The notes under the pieces are model-generated. The model did not search any database. It saw nothing but the letters and a program-made list of their open reading frames with translations, and was not told the origin of the DNA. Made by a program: the position numbers and the translations under genes. A stretch of DNA of 41,575 nt, from the NCBI GenBank assembly GCA_029553375.1, contig JAKPCH010000012.1, forward strand, positions 1 to 41,575. The letters run 5' to 3'. Below, in pieces: positions 8,344 through 15,916 of the stretch (position 1 is its first letter; each line of letters begins with the position of its first letter). Source of the stretch: Deltaproteobacteria bacterium. GTDB taxonomy: Bacteria; Desulfobacterota; Syntrophia; Syntrophales; UBA8958.

Positions 8344-10173
8344 TCAATTCAGGGTGATCAACAGGAGTCGCCTTTCTCCGATGGTGACGCGGGAGATCTT
8401 TCCCTGCAACGTCTCCGGGCTTGAAGAGCTCGAACGGAGGGTGAGGGTCAGACTCTCCGTGGCGCCGAGCCAGGCTTGACGAAGGTGAAGGGGAAAAGAA
8501 TCGGCCTCCTCCACGAGAAAGTCCGTAAAGGGGCGGCCGACGATCTCCGCCCGGGGGAGCCTCATAAATTCCAGGACCCGCTCCGAGATCCCGACGATCG
8601 TTCCCCCCCTATCCAGGATGAAAGACAGGTCCTCCTCGGACATACGCTTCAGCAATTTGTCCCGATCCCGCTTGATCTGGGCGTAGGCGGCGCTCAGGCT
8701 CTGGTTGGCCGTCTCGAGCCTTCTGTTCAGGGATAAGAGCTCCTCCTCCATCTTTTTCCTCTCCGTGTTGTCCCGGCCGACGGCCTGGTATTCCACGATG
8801 CGCCCCTCCGCGTCGAAGACCGCCCGGGCCCGCCATAGCTGACAGAAACGGCTTCCGTCCGGCTTGATGACGGTGTTTTCATACTCCACCGTGGGGTTTT
8901 CGGGGGTGAGGGAGGAGAGCATCTTTTCGATGCGGCTCTTGTCTTCCTCGGGGACGAAGGAAAGGAAGTGACGGCCCACCAGTTCCCTCCTCTGGTGTCC
9001 GAAGAAAGAGAAATAGGACCCGTTGACGAAGGTCAGGGTGCCGTCGGGGAGGAAACGGCAAACATACTCGGTCTGGTCCTCGACGACGCATCGATAGCGG
9101 TCGGCCTCTCTCCTGAGGTCTTCCTCGGCGGCTTTCAGCTTATCCAGCGTAAGGTTAATACCCTTGGCGACCGCGGAGATCTCATCGTCGCCTCTATCTT
9201 CCAGGCGATGGCCCAGGTTGGCCGTCGTCTCCCATTGTCTTATCTCGTCCGCTATCTTTACGAGGCGGTGGACGAAAACCCTCTCTATCAGCATGAACAT
9301 CAGCACGGCGAAGACGATCACCGTGGCCATGACCGAAAACACCAGATAGGAAACGATGCCGATAGTCTCTCTATAGATGGAGCGGTCGAGAACGGCCCTC
9401 AGGACGCCTTTGATGTTTCCCGCCGCGTCGGCTACGGGGGCGTAAACGGCGAGGCGGTTGTCGCTCAGGGCCCTGATGGGGTATGGGCCCCCTTTCCGCA
9501 AAGAGTTCTTTATCTCCGTGACGTCCGCGGGATTGCCGGGGTCCTCCAGGCCGAAGAGGTTTATGGATGCCTTCATCAGGTCGGAGAAGTCCCGGCGCTC
9601 TTCGTCGTCGAAGGTCTTACCCATGACCATGACGCCCTGTACCTCTCCCTCCTCACGGGTGTTCATAACGGGCCGGGTCGCGATCATGAAGATCTGGGAG
9701 GGCTGAAAGAAAAAGCCTTTCTTGCTCAGACCCTCCTTTTCCATAACGCCGCCTTTGACCTCCCCTATGATCCGGTCCTCGAGGTCTCTCGGCAAGGGGA
9801 GTATTTTTTGTCTTTGTTTGTCGAGAAAGGCGCCGTAGACCTTGTTGCCTTCCCTATCCAAAAGGATGACGAAGTCGACCTTTATGATCCTGAAAGTCAA
9901 GGGTATGAAATAATGGTCCTTGAAGTGGGGGTTGCGTGTTGCCATAAAGGCCGCGGTCTCGTCCCAGGAGGCGTAATCCCTTGTCGTGGACGCGAGGACA
10001 TCGAGGCGTTTATCGAAGACGCCCATGATCCTCTCGAGCTCCATCCTTGTGTCCTTCTCCTCGATATCGTCGATCTTGTTTATGAAGATGACGTAGGGGA
10101 TAGAACATACCAGGACGGCCAGGCCGATGAAGGTGAAACAGAGGATAAGGAAAATCTTTTTTCTGATGTTCAT
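8344..10173 (-). CDS. Membrane sensor CHASE4-HAMP-PAS-PAS without output domain
   Basis: A 609-residue protein. Membrane segment about 7-32; periplasmic CHASE4-type domain to about 270 with the hallmark DYASWDET near 66; second membrane segment about 275-298; HAMP about 299-352; PAS/PAC about 355-475 (ending VGRDNTERKKMEEEL); a coiled coil about 476-510; and a second PAS-like domain about 510-609. It stops there: no histidine kinase, GGDEF, EAL or methyl-accepting domain follows, and the next gene starts only 34 nt away in another family. It may signal by protein contact to a separate partner or may be a shortened sensor. It sits between ppsR (14-nt gap) and the tyrosine phosphatase gene, in one operon. 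Confidence 0.88.
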   Translation of the reverse strand: MNIRKKIFLILCFTFIGLAVLVCSIPYVIFINKIDDIEEKDTRMELERIMGVFDKRLDVLASTTRDYASWDETAAFMATRNPHFKDHYFIPLTFRIIKVDFVILLDREGNKVYGAFLDKQRQKILPLPRDLEDRIIGEVKGGVMEKEGLSKKGFFFQPSQIFMIATRPVMNTREEGEVQGVMVMGKTFDDEERRDFSDLMKASINLFGLEDPGNPADVTEIKNSLRKGGPYPIRALSDNRLAVYAPVADAAGNIKGVLRAVLDRSIYRETIGIVSYLVFSVMATVIVFAVLMFMLIERVFVHRLVKIADEIRQWETTANLGHRLEDRGDDEISAVAKGINLTLDKLKAAEEDLRREADRYRCVVEDQTEYVCRFLPDGTLTFVNGSYFSFFGHQRRELVGRHFLSFVPEEDKSRIEKMLSSLTPENPTVEYENTVIKPDGSRFCQLWRARAVFDAEGRIVEYQAVGRDNTERKKMEEELLSLNRRLETANQSLSAAYAQIKRDRDKLLKRMSEEDLSFILDRGGTIVGISERVLEFMRLPRAEIVGRPFTDFLVEEADSFPLHLRQAWLGATESLTLTLRSSSSSPETLQGKISRVTIGERRLLLITLN

Positions 10174-10187
10174 TTCCCTATGTCCCC

Positions 10188-11021
10188 CTAAAGGAGCCTT
10201 CTTTCGAGTTTGTTTTCATGAAGGACCTTGGCGGCTATCTCTTCCACGGACATGCTGGTGATGTTGATGAAGGGTATCTGATTGGCCAAAAAGATGGATT
10301 CCGCCGCCGCGATCTCCGACTGGCACTGGGCGAGGGAGGCGTAGCGACTGTTGGGGCGGCGCTGACTTCTGATCCTGTGGAGCCTCTCCGGGTTGATCGT
10401 CAGGCCGAAGAGTTTTTTACGAAAGGGCAGGAGGGCGTCGGGGAGTTCGTCGTATCTCCCGAAGAGGTCCTCCTCCGTCAGGGGGTAGTTGGCGGCGTAG
10501 ATGCCGAACTGGAGGCCCAGGTAGATGCACGTCGGCGTTTTGCCCGCCCGGGAGACCCCGATGAGGACAATGTCCGCCCGGTCATAGTTCTTTGTCGAGA
10601 TGCCGTCGTCGTTTCCCAGGGCGAAGTTGACGGCGTCTATCCGGACGTCGTAGTCGTTCGAGTTGACGACGGTGTGGTAGCGGCCCACGATCTGGGAGGA
10701 TTCGACGCTCAAATCCCTTTCGAGGTCGACGAGGAAGGCTTCGAAGAGATCATAGACACGCCCCCGACTCCCCATGATGGTCCGCCTGATCTCGGGATCG
10801 ATAAGGGTGCTGAAGACGATGGGGGGGGCGCCGGTCCGTTCCGCCTCCAGGTTGATCTGCTTCACCACATGGGAGGCTTTTTCCATGTTGTCGATGAAGG
10901 GCAGGGTGATTTGGTCGAAGATGATATGATCGAACTGGGTCAGAAGGCTGTGCCCCAGGGTTTCGGCCGTGATGGCCGTTCCGTCGGAGATGAAAAAGAC
11001 CGTTCGCCTGGAGGTGATCAT
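10188..11021 (-). CDS. ppsR: PEP synthase/pyruvate-phosphate dikinase regulatory kinase-phosphorylase
   Basis: A 277-residue protein of the former DUF299 family. The N-terminus (VFFISDGTAITAETLG) and P-loop GVSRAGKT (155-162) are diagnostic, as is YHTVVNSNDYDVRIDAVNFA near 115-134. The enzyme inactivates PEP synthase or PPDK by ADP-dependent phosphorylation of a threonine and reactivates it by phosphate-dependent removal, so it switches carbon flow between glycolysis and gluconeogenesis. No pps or ppdK gene lies in this window. It follows a metallo-hydrolase gene by 20 nt. Confidence 0.96.
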   Translation of the reverse strand: MITSRRTVFFISDGTAITAETLGHSLLTQFDHIIFDQITLPFIDNMEKASHVVKQINLEAERTGAPPIVFSTLIDPEIRRTIMGSRGRVYDLFEAFLVDLERDLSVESSQIVGRYHTVVNSNDYDVRIDAVNFALGNDDGISTKNYDRADIVLIGVSRAGKTPTCIYLGLQFGIYAANYPLTEEDLFGRYDELPDALLPFRKKLFGLTINPERLHRIRSQRRPNSRYASLAQCQSEIAAAESIFLANQIPFINITSMSVEEIAAKVLHENKLERRLL

Positions 11022-11041
11022 GGAGCTTTCTTGTCCCGCTC

Positions 11042-11707
11042 TCAGATGTAGGGGAAGATCTGCTGGATCACCAGGCGGTAGTTCGTCTCCACGGCCTGGC
11101 GTCCCTGGACGATCCCCATGTGACCCGGCAGGAGGTATTCCACGTCGAGCTTGGCGGCCTTGAGGATGCTCCTTTTCAGTTGGGCCCCGCTTCCACCGGG
11201 GAAGTCCGTGCGGCCCACGCTCTGATCGAAGATGACGTCGCCGGCGAAGAGGGCCTTGCGGCCGGGGTCGTAAATCCCGATGGATCCCGGTGAGTGGCCG
11301 GGGAGATGGACAATCTCGAACCTCTCTCCCCCCACGACGAGCTCCCCTTCCTGGAGGACCATTTCGATATGGGCCTCCGGCGCTGCCAGGCCGAAGAGAC
11401 CGTAAAGAGAACCTCCCTGACCTCTGAGAAAGGCGATTTCGTCTCTGTGCATACCGATGACCGTTTCGGCGTCTTTGAAGTGGAGGGAACCCTCGAAGTG
11501 ATCAGGGTGAGAGTGGGTGTTGATGACGCAGCGTACATCCTCGACCCCGATACCGTCGGCGGCCATGCGCCGCAGGAGATCGGGGACGTACTTGAGGAGA
11601 CCCGGGTCGATGAGGATCCGCGCCTCCCCGCCTATATAGTAACTGTTGCAGTTGTTTTCAAAATAGTCCGTCCACTCGTAGGCGTAGATACCATCCGTTA
11701 CCTTCAT
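11042..11707 (-). CDS. Metallo-beta-lactamase-fold hydrolase (glyoxalase II-like)
   Basis: A 221-residue protein with the metal-binding motif HSHPDH (H65, H67, D69, H70), PGHSPGS, FAGDVIFDQSVGRTDFPGG and a final LLPGHM histidine; together they form the usual binuclear metal site. The layout resembles hydroxyacylglutathione hydrolase-like proteins, but no substrate can be assigned. A ribosome binding site (AAGGA) precedes the ATG. First gene of the minus-strand operon leading into ppsR; a promoter match lies at 11792-11820. Confidence 0.88.
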   Translation of the reverse strand: MKVTDGIYAYEWTDYFENNCNSYYIGGEARILIDPGLLKYVPDLLRRMAADGIGVEDVRCVINTHSHPDHFEGSLHFKDAETVIGMHRDEIAFLRGQGGSLYGLFGLAAPEAHIEMVLQEGELVVGGERFEIVHLPGHSPGSIGIYDPGRKALFAGDVIFDQSVGRTDFPGGSGAQLKRSILKAAKLDVEYLLPGHMGIVQGRQAVETNYRLVIQQIFPYI

Positions 11708-11791
11708 CGTTCATCCTTTCCGTCGTTCCGATATCCTTGACGTGCGGGCTTGCGTTGCCGGCCCTGTTCGGGCAAGATACACAAGAAGAAT

Positions 11792-11820
11792 TTCATAGCC
11801 CAAACGGGGGTAATTTTCAA
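11792..11820 (-). promoter_or_regulatory. Promoter of the metallo-hydrolase-ppsR-sensor-phosphatase-ATPase operon
   Basis: On the minus strand TTGAAA (11815-11820) and TATGAA (11792-11797) are spaced by 17 nt within an A/T-rich divergent spacer (11708-11890). The predicted start near 11785 leaves a leader of about 78 nt. I could not pick out a convincing promoter for the divergent alcohol dehydrogenase in the same spacer. Confidence 0.55.
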
Positions 11821-11890
11821 AAAAAAAGTCGCAAAAAAATGTCCTTCGTAATAAAGATCGTCCGACAACCGTGACCGAGGAGGAATGGCT

Positions 11891-13054
11891 ATGCAGAATT
11901 TCGTCTTCGAGAACCCCACGAGGATCGTCTTCGGAAAGGGACAGATCGCGAGGATAGGTCAAGAGGCGGCAAGGTTCGGGAAGAGGGCCTTGCTCGTCTA
12001 CGGCATGGGGAGCGTGAAGAGGAGCGGCGTCTACGACAAGGTGACCTCCTCTCTGACAGAGGCGGGGGTGGCCTTCGTGGACTTTCCCGGGGTCCGTTCC
12101 AACCCCGTCCTTTCCCACGTCCTCGAAGGGATCGCCCTGGCTAAAAGAGAGGGGGTGGAGATGATCCTGGCCGTCGGCGGCGGGAGCGTCATCGATACGG
12201 CCAAGACGATCGCCGTCGGCGTCCTGGACGACGGCGACGTGTGGGATTTCTTCCTCTACAAGAGGCAGATCCGCGGGGCCCTGCCCGTCCTCACCGTCGT
12301 CACCGTCTCCGCCAGCGCCTCGGAGATGAACGCCGCCGCCGTCATCACGAAGGAGGAAGGGAAACAGAAGTACAGTATCCGTTCTCCCTTCATCTACCCC
12401 CGGGTCTCCATCCTTGACCCCACGGCCCTTTTCACCCTCGATCGCTCTTACAGCGCCTACAGCGCCGTGGACGCCATCACCCACATGCTGGAGGGCTACT
12501 TCAACAACGCCGAGCCCTCGAGCCCCCTCCAGGACCGCCTGGTCGAGGGGTTGATAAAGACCATCATGGAGGCCACGGAGGTGATCCTGAGGGAGCCGGA
12601 AAACTACAACGCCCGGGCCGAGATGATGTGGGCCGCCACTTTGGCCTTCAACGGCCTGACGACGGCGGGTTTGGGGCCCGTACAGCTCCCCGTCCACATG
12701 ATCGAGCATTCCCTCAGCGCCCTCTACGATGTGCCCCACGGGGCGGGCCTGTCCATGCTCCTCCCCGGCTGGATGACCTACGTCATTGAAACGAAGAAGG
12801 GCCGCCTCGCCCGCCTCGGGCGCGAGGTGTTCGGCCTGAGGGGGGGCGACGAGGAAGCTGACGCCCGGGGGGCCGTCGATGCCTTCCGCTCCTGGTTCCG
12901 GGACGTGAACAGCCCCTCCTCCCTCACGGAAGGGGGCATACCCGGGGGGGATCTTTCCTCCATCGCCTCCCATGCCTCAAAACTGGCCGTTGTCTGGGGG
13001 CTCAAGGACTACACACAGGAGGCCATCGCCGAGGTCCTCCGTTTGTCCCTCTGA
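11891..13054 (+). CDS. Iron-containing alcohol dehydrogenase (YqhD/butanol dehydrogenase-like)
   Basis: Two in-frame ATGs occur; AGGAGG at 11878-11883 is 7 nt from the ATG at 11891 but only 1 nt from that at 11885, so I choose 11891 (387 residues). The N-terminus MQNFVFENPTRIVFGKGQ is typical of the family. The dinucleotide site is GGGSVIDTAK (near 97), and metal ligands can be placed at D194, H198, H269 and H283 (SAVDAITHMLEG, HMIEHSLSALYDVPHGAG). These enzymes reduce aldehydes to alcohols with NAD(P)H and a divalent metal; substrate is unknown. Single gene, convergent with rfbC. Confidence 0.94.
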   Translation: MQNFVFENPTRIVFGKGQIARIGQEAARFGKRALLVYGMGSVKRSGVYDKVTSSLTEAGVAFVDFPGVRSNPVLSHVLEGIALAKREGVEMILAVGGGSVIDTAKTIAVGVLDDGDVWDFFLYKRQIRGALPVLTVVTVSASASEMNAAAVITKEEGKQKYSIRSPFIYPRVSILDPTALFTLDRSYSAYSAVDAITHMLEGYFNNAEPSSPLQDRLVEGLIKTIMEATEVILREPENYNARAEMMWAATLAFNGLTTAGLGPVQLPVHMIEHSLSALYDVPHGAGLSMLLPGWMTYVIETKKGRLARLGREVFGLRGGDEEADARGAVDAFRSWFRDVNSPSSLTEGGIPGGDLSSIASHASKLAVVWGLKDYTQEAIAEVLRLSL

Positions 13055-13064
13055 GAAGGGTCCG

Positions 13065-13613
13065 TCAGAAATTGTTGTCCGCCGCCGCGAGGGGAGGCAG
13101 GGCCGCGTCCTTGGGGGACAAGAGGGGATCGGGCAGGGGCCAGGCGATCCCGACTGTGGGGTCGTTCCAGCGGATACCGCGGTCCGAGGCGAGGTCGAAT
13201 TCCTTGGTGACCTTGTAGGCGACGATCGCCTCGGCGCTCAAGCATTGAAACCCGTGGGCGAATCCCTCGGGAATGTAGAGGAAGCGCCTGTTCGCGGCCG
13301 AAAGGACCTCGCCGACCCACCTTCCGTAAGTGGCCGAATGGGGGCGGATGTCCACGGCCACGTCGTAGATCTCCCCGGACAGGACCATGACGAGCTTGCC
13401 CTGTTCGTGGGGTCTTTTCTGGTAATGGAGGCCCCTGAGGGTGCCGCGGATGGAGTATGACACGTTGTCCTGGAGGAAGGGTCCCGGGATGCCCCCCGCC
13501 GCGAAGGCCGAGGCCTTGTAAGTCTCCATAAAGTAACCCCGGGGGTCGTCGAAACGCGCCGCCTCGACGATGATTACCTCCGGGATGGCCGCGGGGCGAA
13601 AGGTGAAAGGCAT
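13065..13613 (-). CDS. rfbC: dTDP-4-dehydrorhamnose 3,5-epimerase
   Basis: The start at ATG 13613 gives 182 residues, the family's usual length; a longer frame to 13826 runs inside the upstream dehydrogenase gene and reads as non-protein sequence. Visible motifs are RGLHYQ (catalytic histidine), DVAVDIRPHSATYG and IPEGFAHGF of the cupin fold. The enzyme makes dTDP-4-dehydro-L-rhamnose, a precursor of L-rhamnose for surface glycans, and so links to the export operon at the window start. The usual rfbA, rfbB and rfbD partners are not here. It begins 4 nt after the stop of the dehydrogenase gene. Confidence 0.95.
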   Translation of the reverse strand: MPFTFRPAAIPEVIIVEAARFDDPRGYFMETYKASAFAAGGIPGPFLQDNVSYSIRGTLRGLHYQKRPHEQGKLVMVLSGEIYDVAVDIRPHSATYGRWVGEVLSAANRRFLYIPEGFAHGFQCLSAEAIVAYKVTKEFDLASDRGIRWNDPTVGIAWPLPDPLLSPKDAALPPLAAADNNF

Positions 13614-13617
13614 CCCT

Positions 13618-14619
13618 CTAAAGCTTCCCTGACCGTTTTGCGAGGACCTCGGGGTTGACGGGATGGGGAGGCGTCTCCCCCCGGAGGGCCGCCAGGAGAT
13701 TCCGGGCGGCCAGCCGGGCCATCTTGGTCCTCGTCTCCGTGGTGGCGCTCCCCACGTGGGGGAGAAGGACCACATTCTCGAGTTCCGCCAGCCCCGGTGC
13801 CAGGCGCGGCTCGTCTTCATAGACATCGAGGCCCGCCCCGGCGATCACCCCCCGGCGGAGGGCGGAAACGAGGGCCTTCTCGTCCACCACGGGCCCGCGG
13901 GAGGTGTTGATGAGAAAGGCCGTAGGCTTCATCAGCGCCAGGGCCTTGGCGTCGATGAGATGCCTCGTCTCGTCGCTCAAGGGGACGTGGAGGGAGACGA
14001 AGTCGGCCCGCGCCAACAGGTCTTCCAGGGGGCAGAACCGGGCGCCGTAGTGTTCCTCCGTCTCCCTGTCGAGGCGGTGGCGGTTGTAATACAGGATCTC
14101 CATGGCGAAACCCGCCGCCCTCTTCGCCACGGCACGGCCGATGCGTCCCATCCCCACGATCCCCAGGGTCCGGCCCGAGACCTCCGTGCCGAGAAAGAGA
14201 AAGGGCGCCCAGAACCGGAAACGCCCTTGGCGGACCATCCTGTCCCCTTCCACGACCCTCCTCGCCGCGGCGAGGAGAAGGGCGAAGGCCAGATCCGCCG
14301 TGGCCTCCGTGAGGACGCCGGGCGTGTTGGTGACGAGGACGCCGCGCCGCGTCGCCGCTGCCACGTCGATGTTGTTGTAGCCCACGGCCATGTTGGAGAC
14401 GACGCGCAGGAGGGGCGCCCTATCCAGGAGCTCCTCGTCGATGTGATCCGTGATCATGGCCAGGAGACCGTCGATATCACCCACGAGGCCCAGGAGTTCG
14501 TCCCTCCCCATGGGCCTGTCCTCGGGGTGAAAGGTCACCTCCGCCTCCCTCTCCAGATCGGCCAGGACCGCCTTGGGTAGGTTGCCCGTGACGAGAACCT
14601 TTTTCCCCCGTGGTGCCAT
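13618..14619 (-). CDS. D-2-hydroxyacid dehydrogenase (glyoxylate/hydroxypyruvate reductase-like)
   Basis: The ATG at 14619 overlaps the stop of the FTR-like gene by one base (TGATG) and gives 333 residues; an upstream extension to 14688 is rejected. The NAD(P) fold has GMGRIG at 156-161 and the catalytic set R241 (NTSRGP), E270 (YEDEP) and H288 (LLPHVGS) is intact. Such enzymes reduce glyoxylate, hydroxypyruvate or other 2-keto acids to D-hydroxyacids. Translational coupling to redox genes on one side and rfbC on the other does not itself reveal the substrate. Confidence 0.92.
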   Translation of the reverse strand: MAPRGKKVLVTGNLPKAVLADLEREAEVTFHPEDRPMGRDELLGLVGDIDGLLAMITDHIDEELLDRAPLLRVVSNMAVGYNNIDVAAATRRGVLVTNTPGVLTEATADLAFALLLAAARRVVEGDRMVRQGRFRFWAPFLFLGTEVSGRTLGIVGMGRIGRAVAKRAAGFAMEILYYNRHRLDRETEEHYGARFCPLEDLLARADFVSLHVPLSDETRHLIDAKALALMKPTAFLINTSRGPVVDEKALVSALRRGVIAGAGLDVYEDEPRLAPGLAELENVVLLPHVGSATTETRTKMARLAARNLLAALRGETPPHPVNPEVLAKRSGKL

Positions 14620-14951
14620 CAGAGGGCCGTCTTTTCCGGGGGGCGCCGCTCGGGGACGTAGCGGCGCTCGATAAGCCCCTCGTTCCACGCGGCGCTCACG
14701 TAGAGGTTGCAGTAGCAGCTTCCGTATTCGGCCACGTCCGCCTCCCGGTAGGAGCAGGGGCAGATGATGTCTCGATCCTTATCCCGGTCCCCCGACGCGA
14801 GGCGGCAGGGGCAGGACATGTAGCCGTACCGTTCCTTGTTGACAAGGAGGTCCCTCAGGATCTCCAGGACCCATGAACGGTCCTTGTTGAAGAAATACCC
14901 CTTTGGCTCCTGGGTCTTCTTCAGGGCCTCGTAAAGCTGTTCCGGCGTCAT
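14619..14951 (-). CDS. Ferredoxin-thioredoxin reductase catalytic-chain-like protein
   Basis: A 110-residue protein with three paired-cysteine motifs: CPC at 47-49, CPC at 64-66 and CYC at 79-81. This is the signature of the FTR catalytic chain, which holds a [4Fe-4S] cluster next to a redox disulfide. The third motif is CYC instead of the plant CHC, and the spacings (14 and 12 residues) differ from the plant enzyme, so it belongs to the broader FTR-like group. It overlaps the glutaredoxin-like gene by ATGA (14948-14951), which suggests that it reduces that partner. No variable subunit (FTR alpha) is seen. Confidence 0.88.
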   Translation of the reverse strand: MTPEQLYEALKKTQEPKGYFFNKDRSWVLEILRDLLVNKERYGYMSCPCRLASGDRDKDRDIICPCSYREADVAEYGSCYCNLYVSAAWNEGLIERRYVPERRPPEKTAL

Positions 14952-15199
14952 AGACCCAAGGCCTCCCTGATGGCCTTTTCGTTGAAGCCCACGATGATCC
15001 TCTCGCCGATGATGATGGTGGGAAAGGAGCGATTGGGGTTCAGGCGGGTGACCTCCGCGATGACCTCCTGTCTCTCGTCGCCCGTCAGGAGGTCCACGTC
15101 GGTGAACTCGTAGGGGACGTTGAGTTCGTTCATGAACCTCTTCGTCGCCTTGCAGTGGCTGCAGGTGCTCAGGGTGTACATCTTCACGCTTTCAGGCAT
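14948..15199 (-). CDS. Glutaredoxin-like thiol-disulfide protein
   Basis: An 83-residue protein of thioredoxin fold with active site CSHC (C13, C16), the cis-proline region SFPTIIIGE and the C-terminal GFNEKAIREAL helix. The charge-neutral CSHC centre and its overlap with an FTR-like gene point to an electron carrier reduced by the FTR-like protein rather than by glutathione. That pairing is an inference. The gene follows the YkgJ-Dabb gene after 72 nt. Confidence 0.92.
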   Translation of the reverse strand: MPESVKMYTLSTCSHCKATKRFMNELNVPYEFTDVDLLTGDERQEVIAEVTRLNPNRSFPTIIIGERIIVGFNEKAIREALGL

Positions 15200-15271
15200 G
15201 GTTTTCCCCTTTCTTCCGTATCCATGATCTTGCCGCTACATACCTCCCACGCGCCCTGCTTGTCAAATCCT

Positions 15272-15562
15272 TTACCTCTGGAAGTCCACCGCCACCAGGG
15301 AGGCCGACATGGCCCTGACCCTTTCGAGGACCGGCAGATGGGCGGGATGGACCTGGTAGCGCCGCAGGGCCTCCACGTCTTCATAGGAGGCCACGAGGGC
15401 GAAATCGTAGGACCTTTCCGTGTGGAGGACATCGGGGCCGAAATCAAAGCCCTTGATCTCGGGGATCGCGGCGGGGAGGGCGCCCAGGGCCTTCTTCAGT
15501 TTCTCTACCTCCCCCTCCGTCACCCCTTCCTTGAACTTCATGCATACTACGTGGATCAACAT
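15272..15562 (-). CDS. Dabb-domain protein from an internal start (alternative product)
   Basis: This is the in-frame internal start within the YkgJ-Dabb gene. On the minus strand AAGGAGGA lies about 7 nt before the ATG at 15562 and would yield a 96-residue protein, the normal size of a free Dabb protein. The ribosome binding site is better than that of most genes in the window, which makes independent translation likely. Whether the long fusion is also stable is unknown. Confidence 0.55.
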   Translation of the reverse strand: MLIHVVCMKFKEGVTEGEVEKLKKALGALPAAIPEIKGFDFGPDVLHTERSYDFALVASYEDVEALRRYQVHPAHLPVLERVRAMSASLVAVDFQR

Positions 15563-15910
15563 CTTTCTTTCCTCCTTCTTACGTTTTTTGCCCCAGAGGG
15601 GACAAATCTCGGACGAGCCGGGCCGATAATTCCGGCACGTCAGGGGTCTCGTGTCGTAGATGGTGCACACGGCCGCGGCGCCGTCGAAATCGAGAAAGGG
15701 GCAGGCGCCGATGTAGTGGCCGTCCGCGGCGGACACGAAATGGTCCCCCGCCCATACGGCACCTTGGTTCTCAAGTATAGACAGGATGTCGGACCGGCCC
15801 TCGGCGCGCCAACGCTCGAGATCCTCCTGGGTGACGTAGGCCCTGACGTAGGCGAGACAACAGGTGCCGCAACGAATGCAGGCCCGTTGTTCTCCTTCCT
15901 CACTCCCCAT
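15272..15910 (-). CDS. YkgJ-type cysteine-cluster protein fused to a Dabb domain
   Basis: A continuous 212-codon frame. Residues 1-116 form a YkgJ-family zinc/iron-chelating cysteine cluster (C11, C14, C17, C18, then cysteines near 70, 82, 92 and 103; CIRCGTCC, PLTCRNYRPG). Residues 117-212 form a stress-responsive Dabb ferredoxin-like barrel (MLIHVVCMKFKEG, then HPAHLPVLERVRAM). There is no stop between them, but a strong AAGGAGGA site precedes the internal ATG at 15562, so the Dabb part may also be made alone. Function of either domain is unknown beyond metal binding and an alpha-beta barrel. It lies 6 nt after the methyltransferase-like gene. Confidence 0.85.
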   Translation of the reverse strand: MGSEEGEQRACIRCGTCCLAYVRAYVTQEDLERWRAEGRSDILSILENQGAVWAGDHFVSAADGHYIGACPFLDFDGAAAVCTIYDTRPLTCRNYRPGSSEICPLWGKKRKKEERKMLIHVVCMKFKEGVTEGEVEKLKKALGALPAAIPEIKGFDFGPDVLHTERSYDFALVASYEDVEALRRYQVHPAHLPVLERVRAMSASLVAVDFQR

Positions 15911-15916
15911 CGTCCC

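Noticed and set aside
13614-13826. N-terminal extension of rfbC
   Set aside because: The extra 71 residues are Arg/Pro/Trp-rich, lie inside the dehydrogenase gene and exceed the family length.
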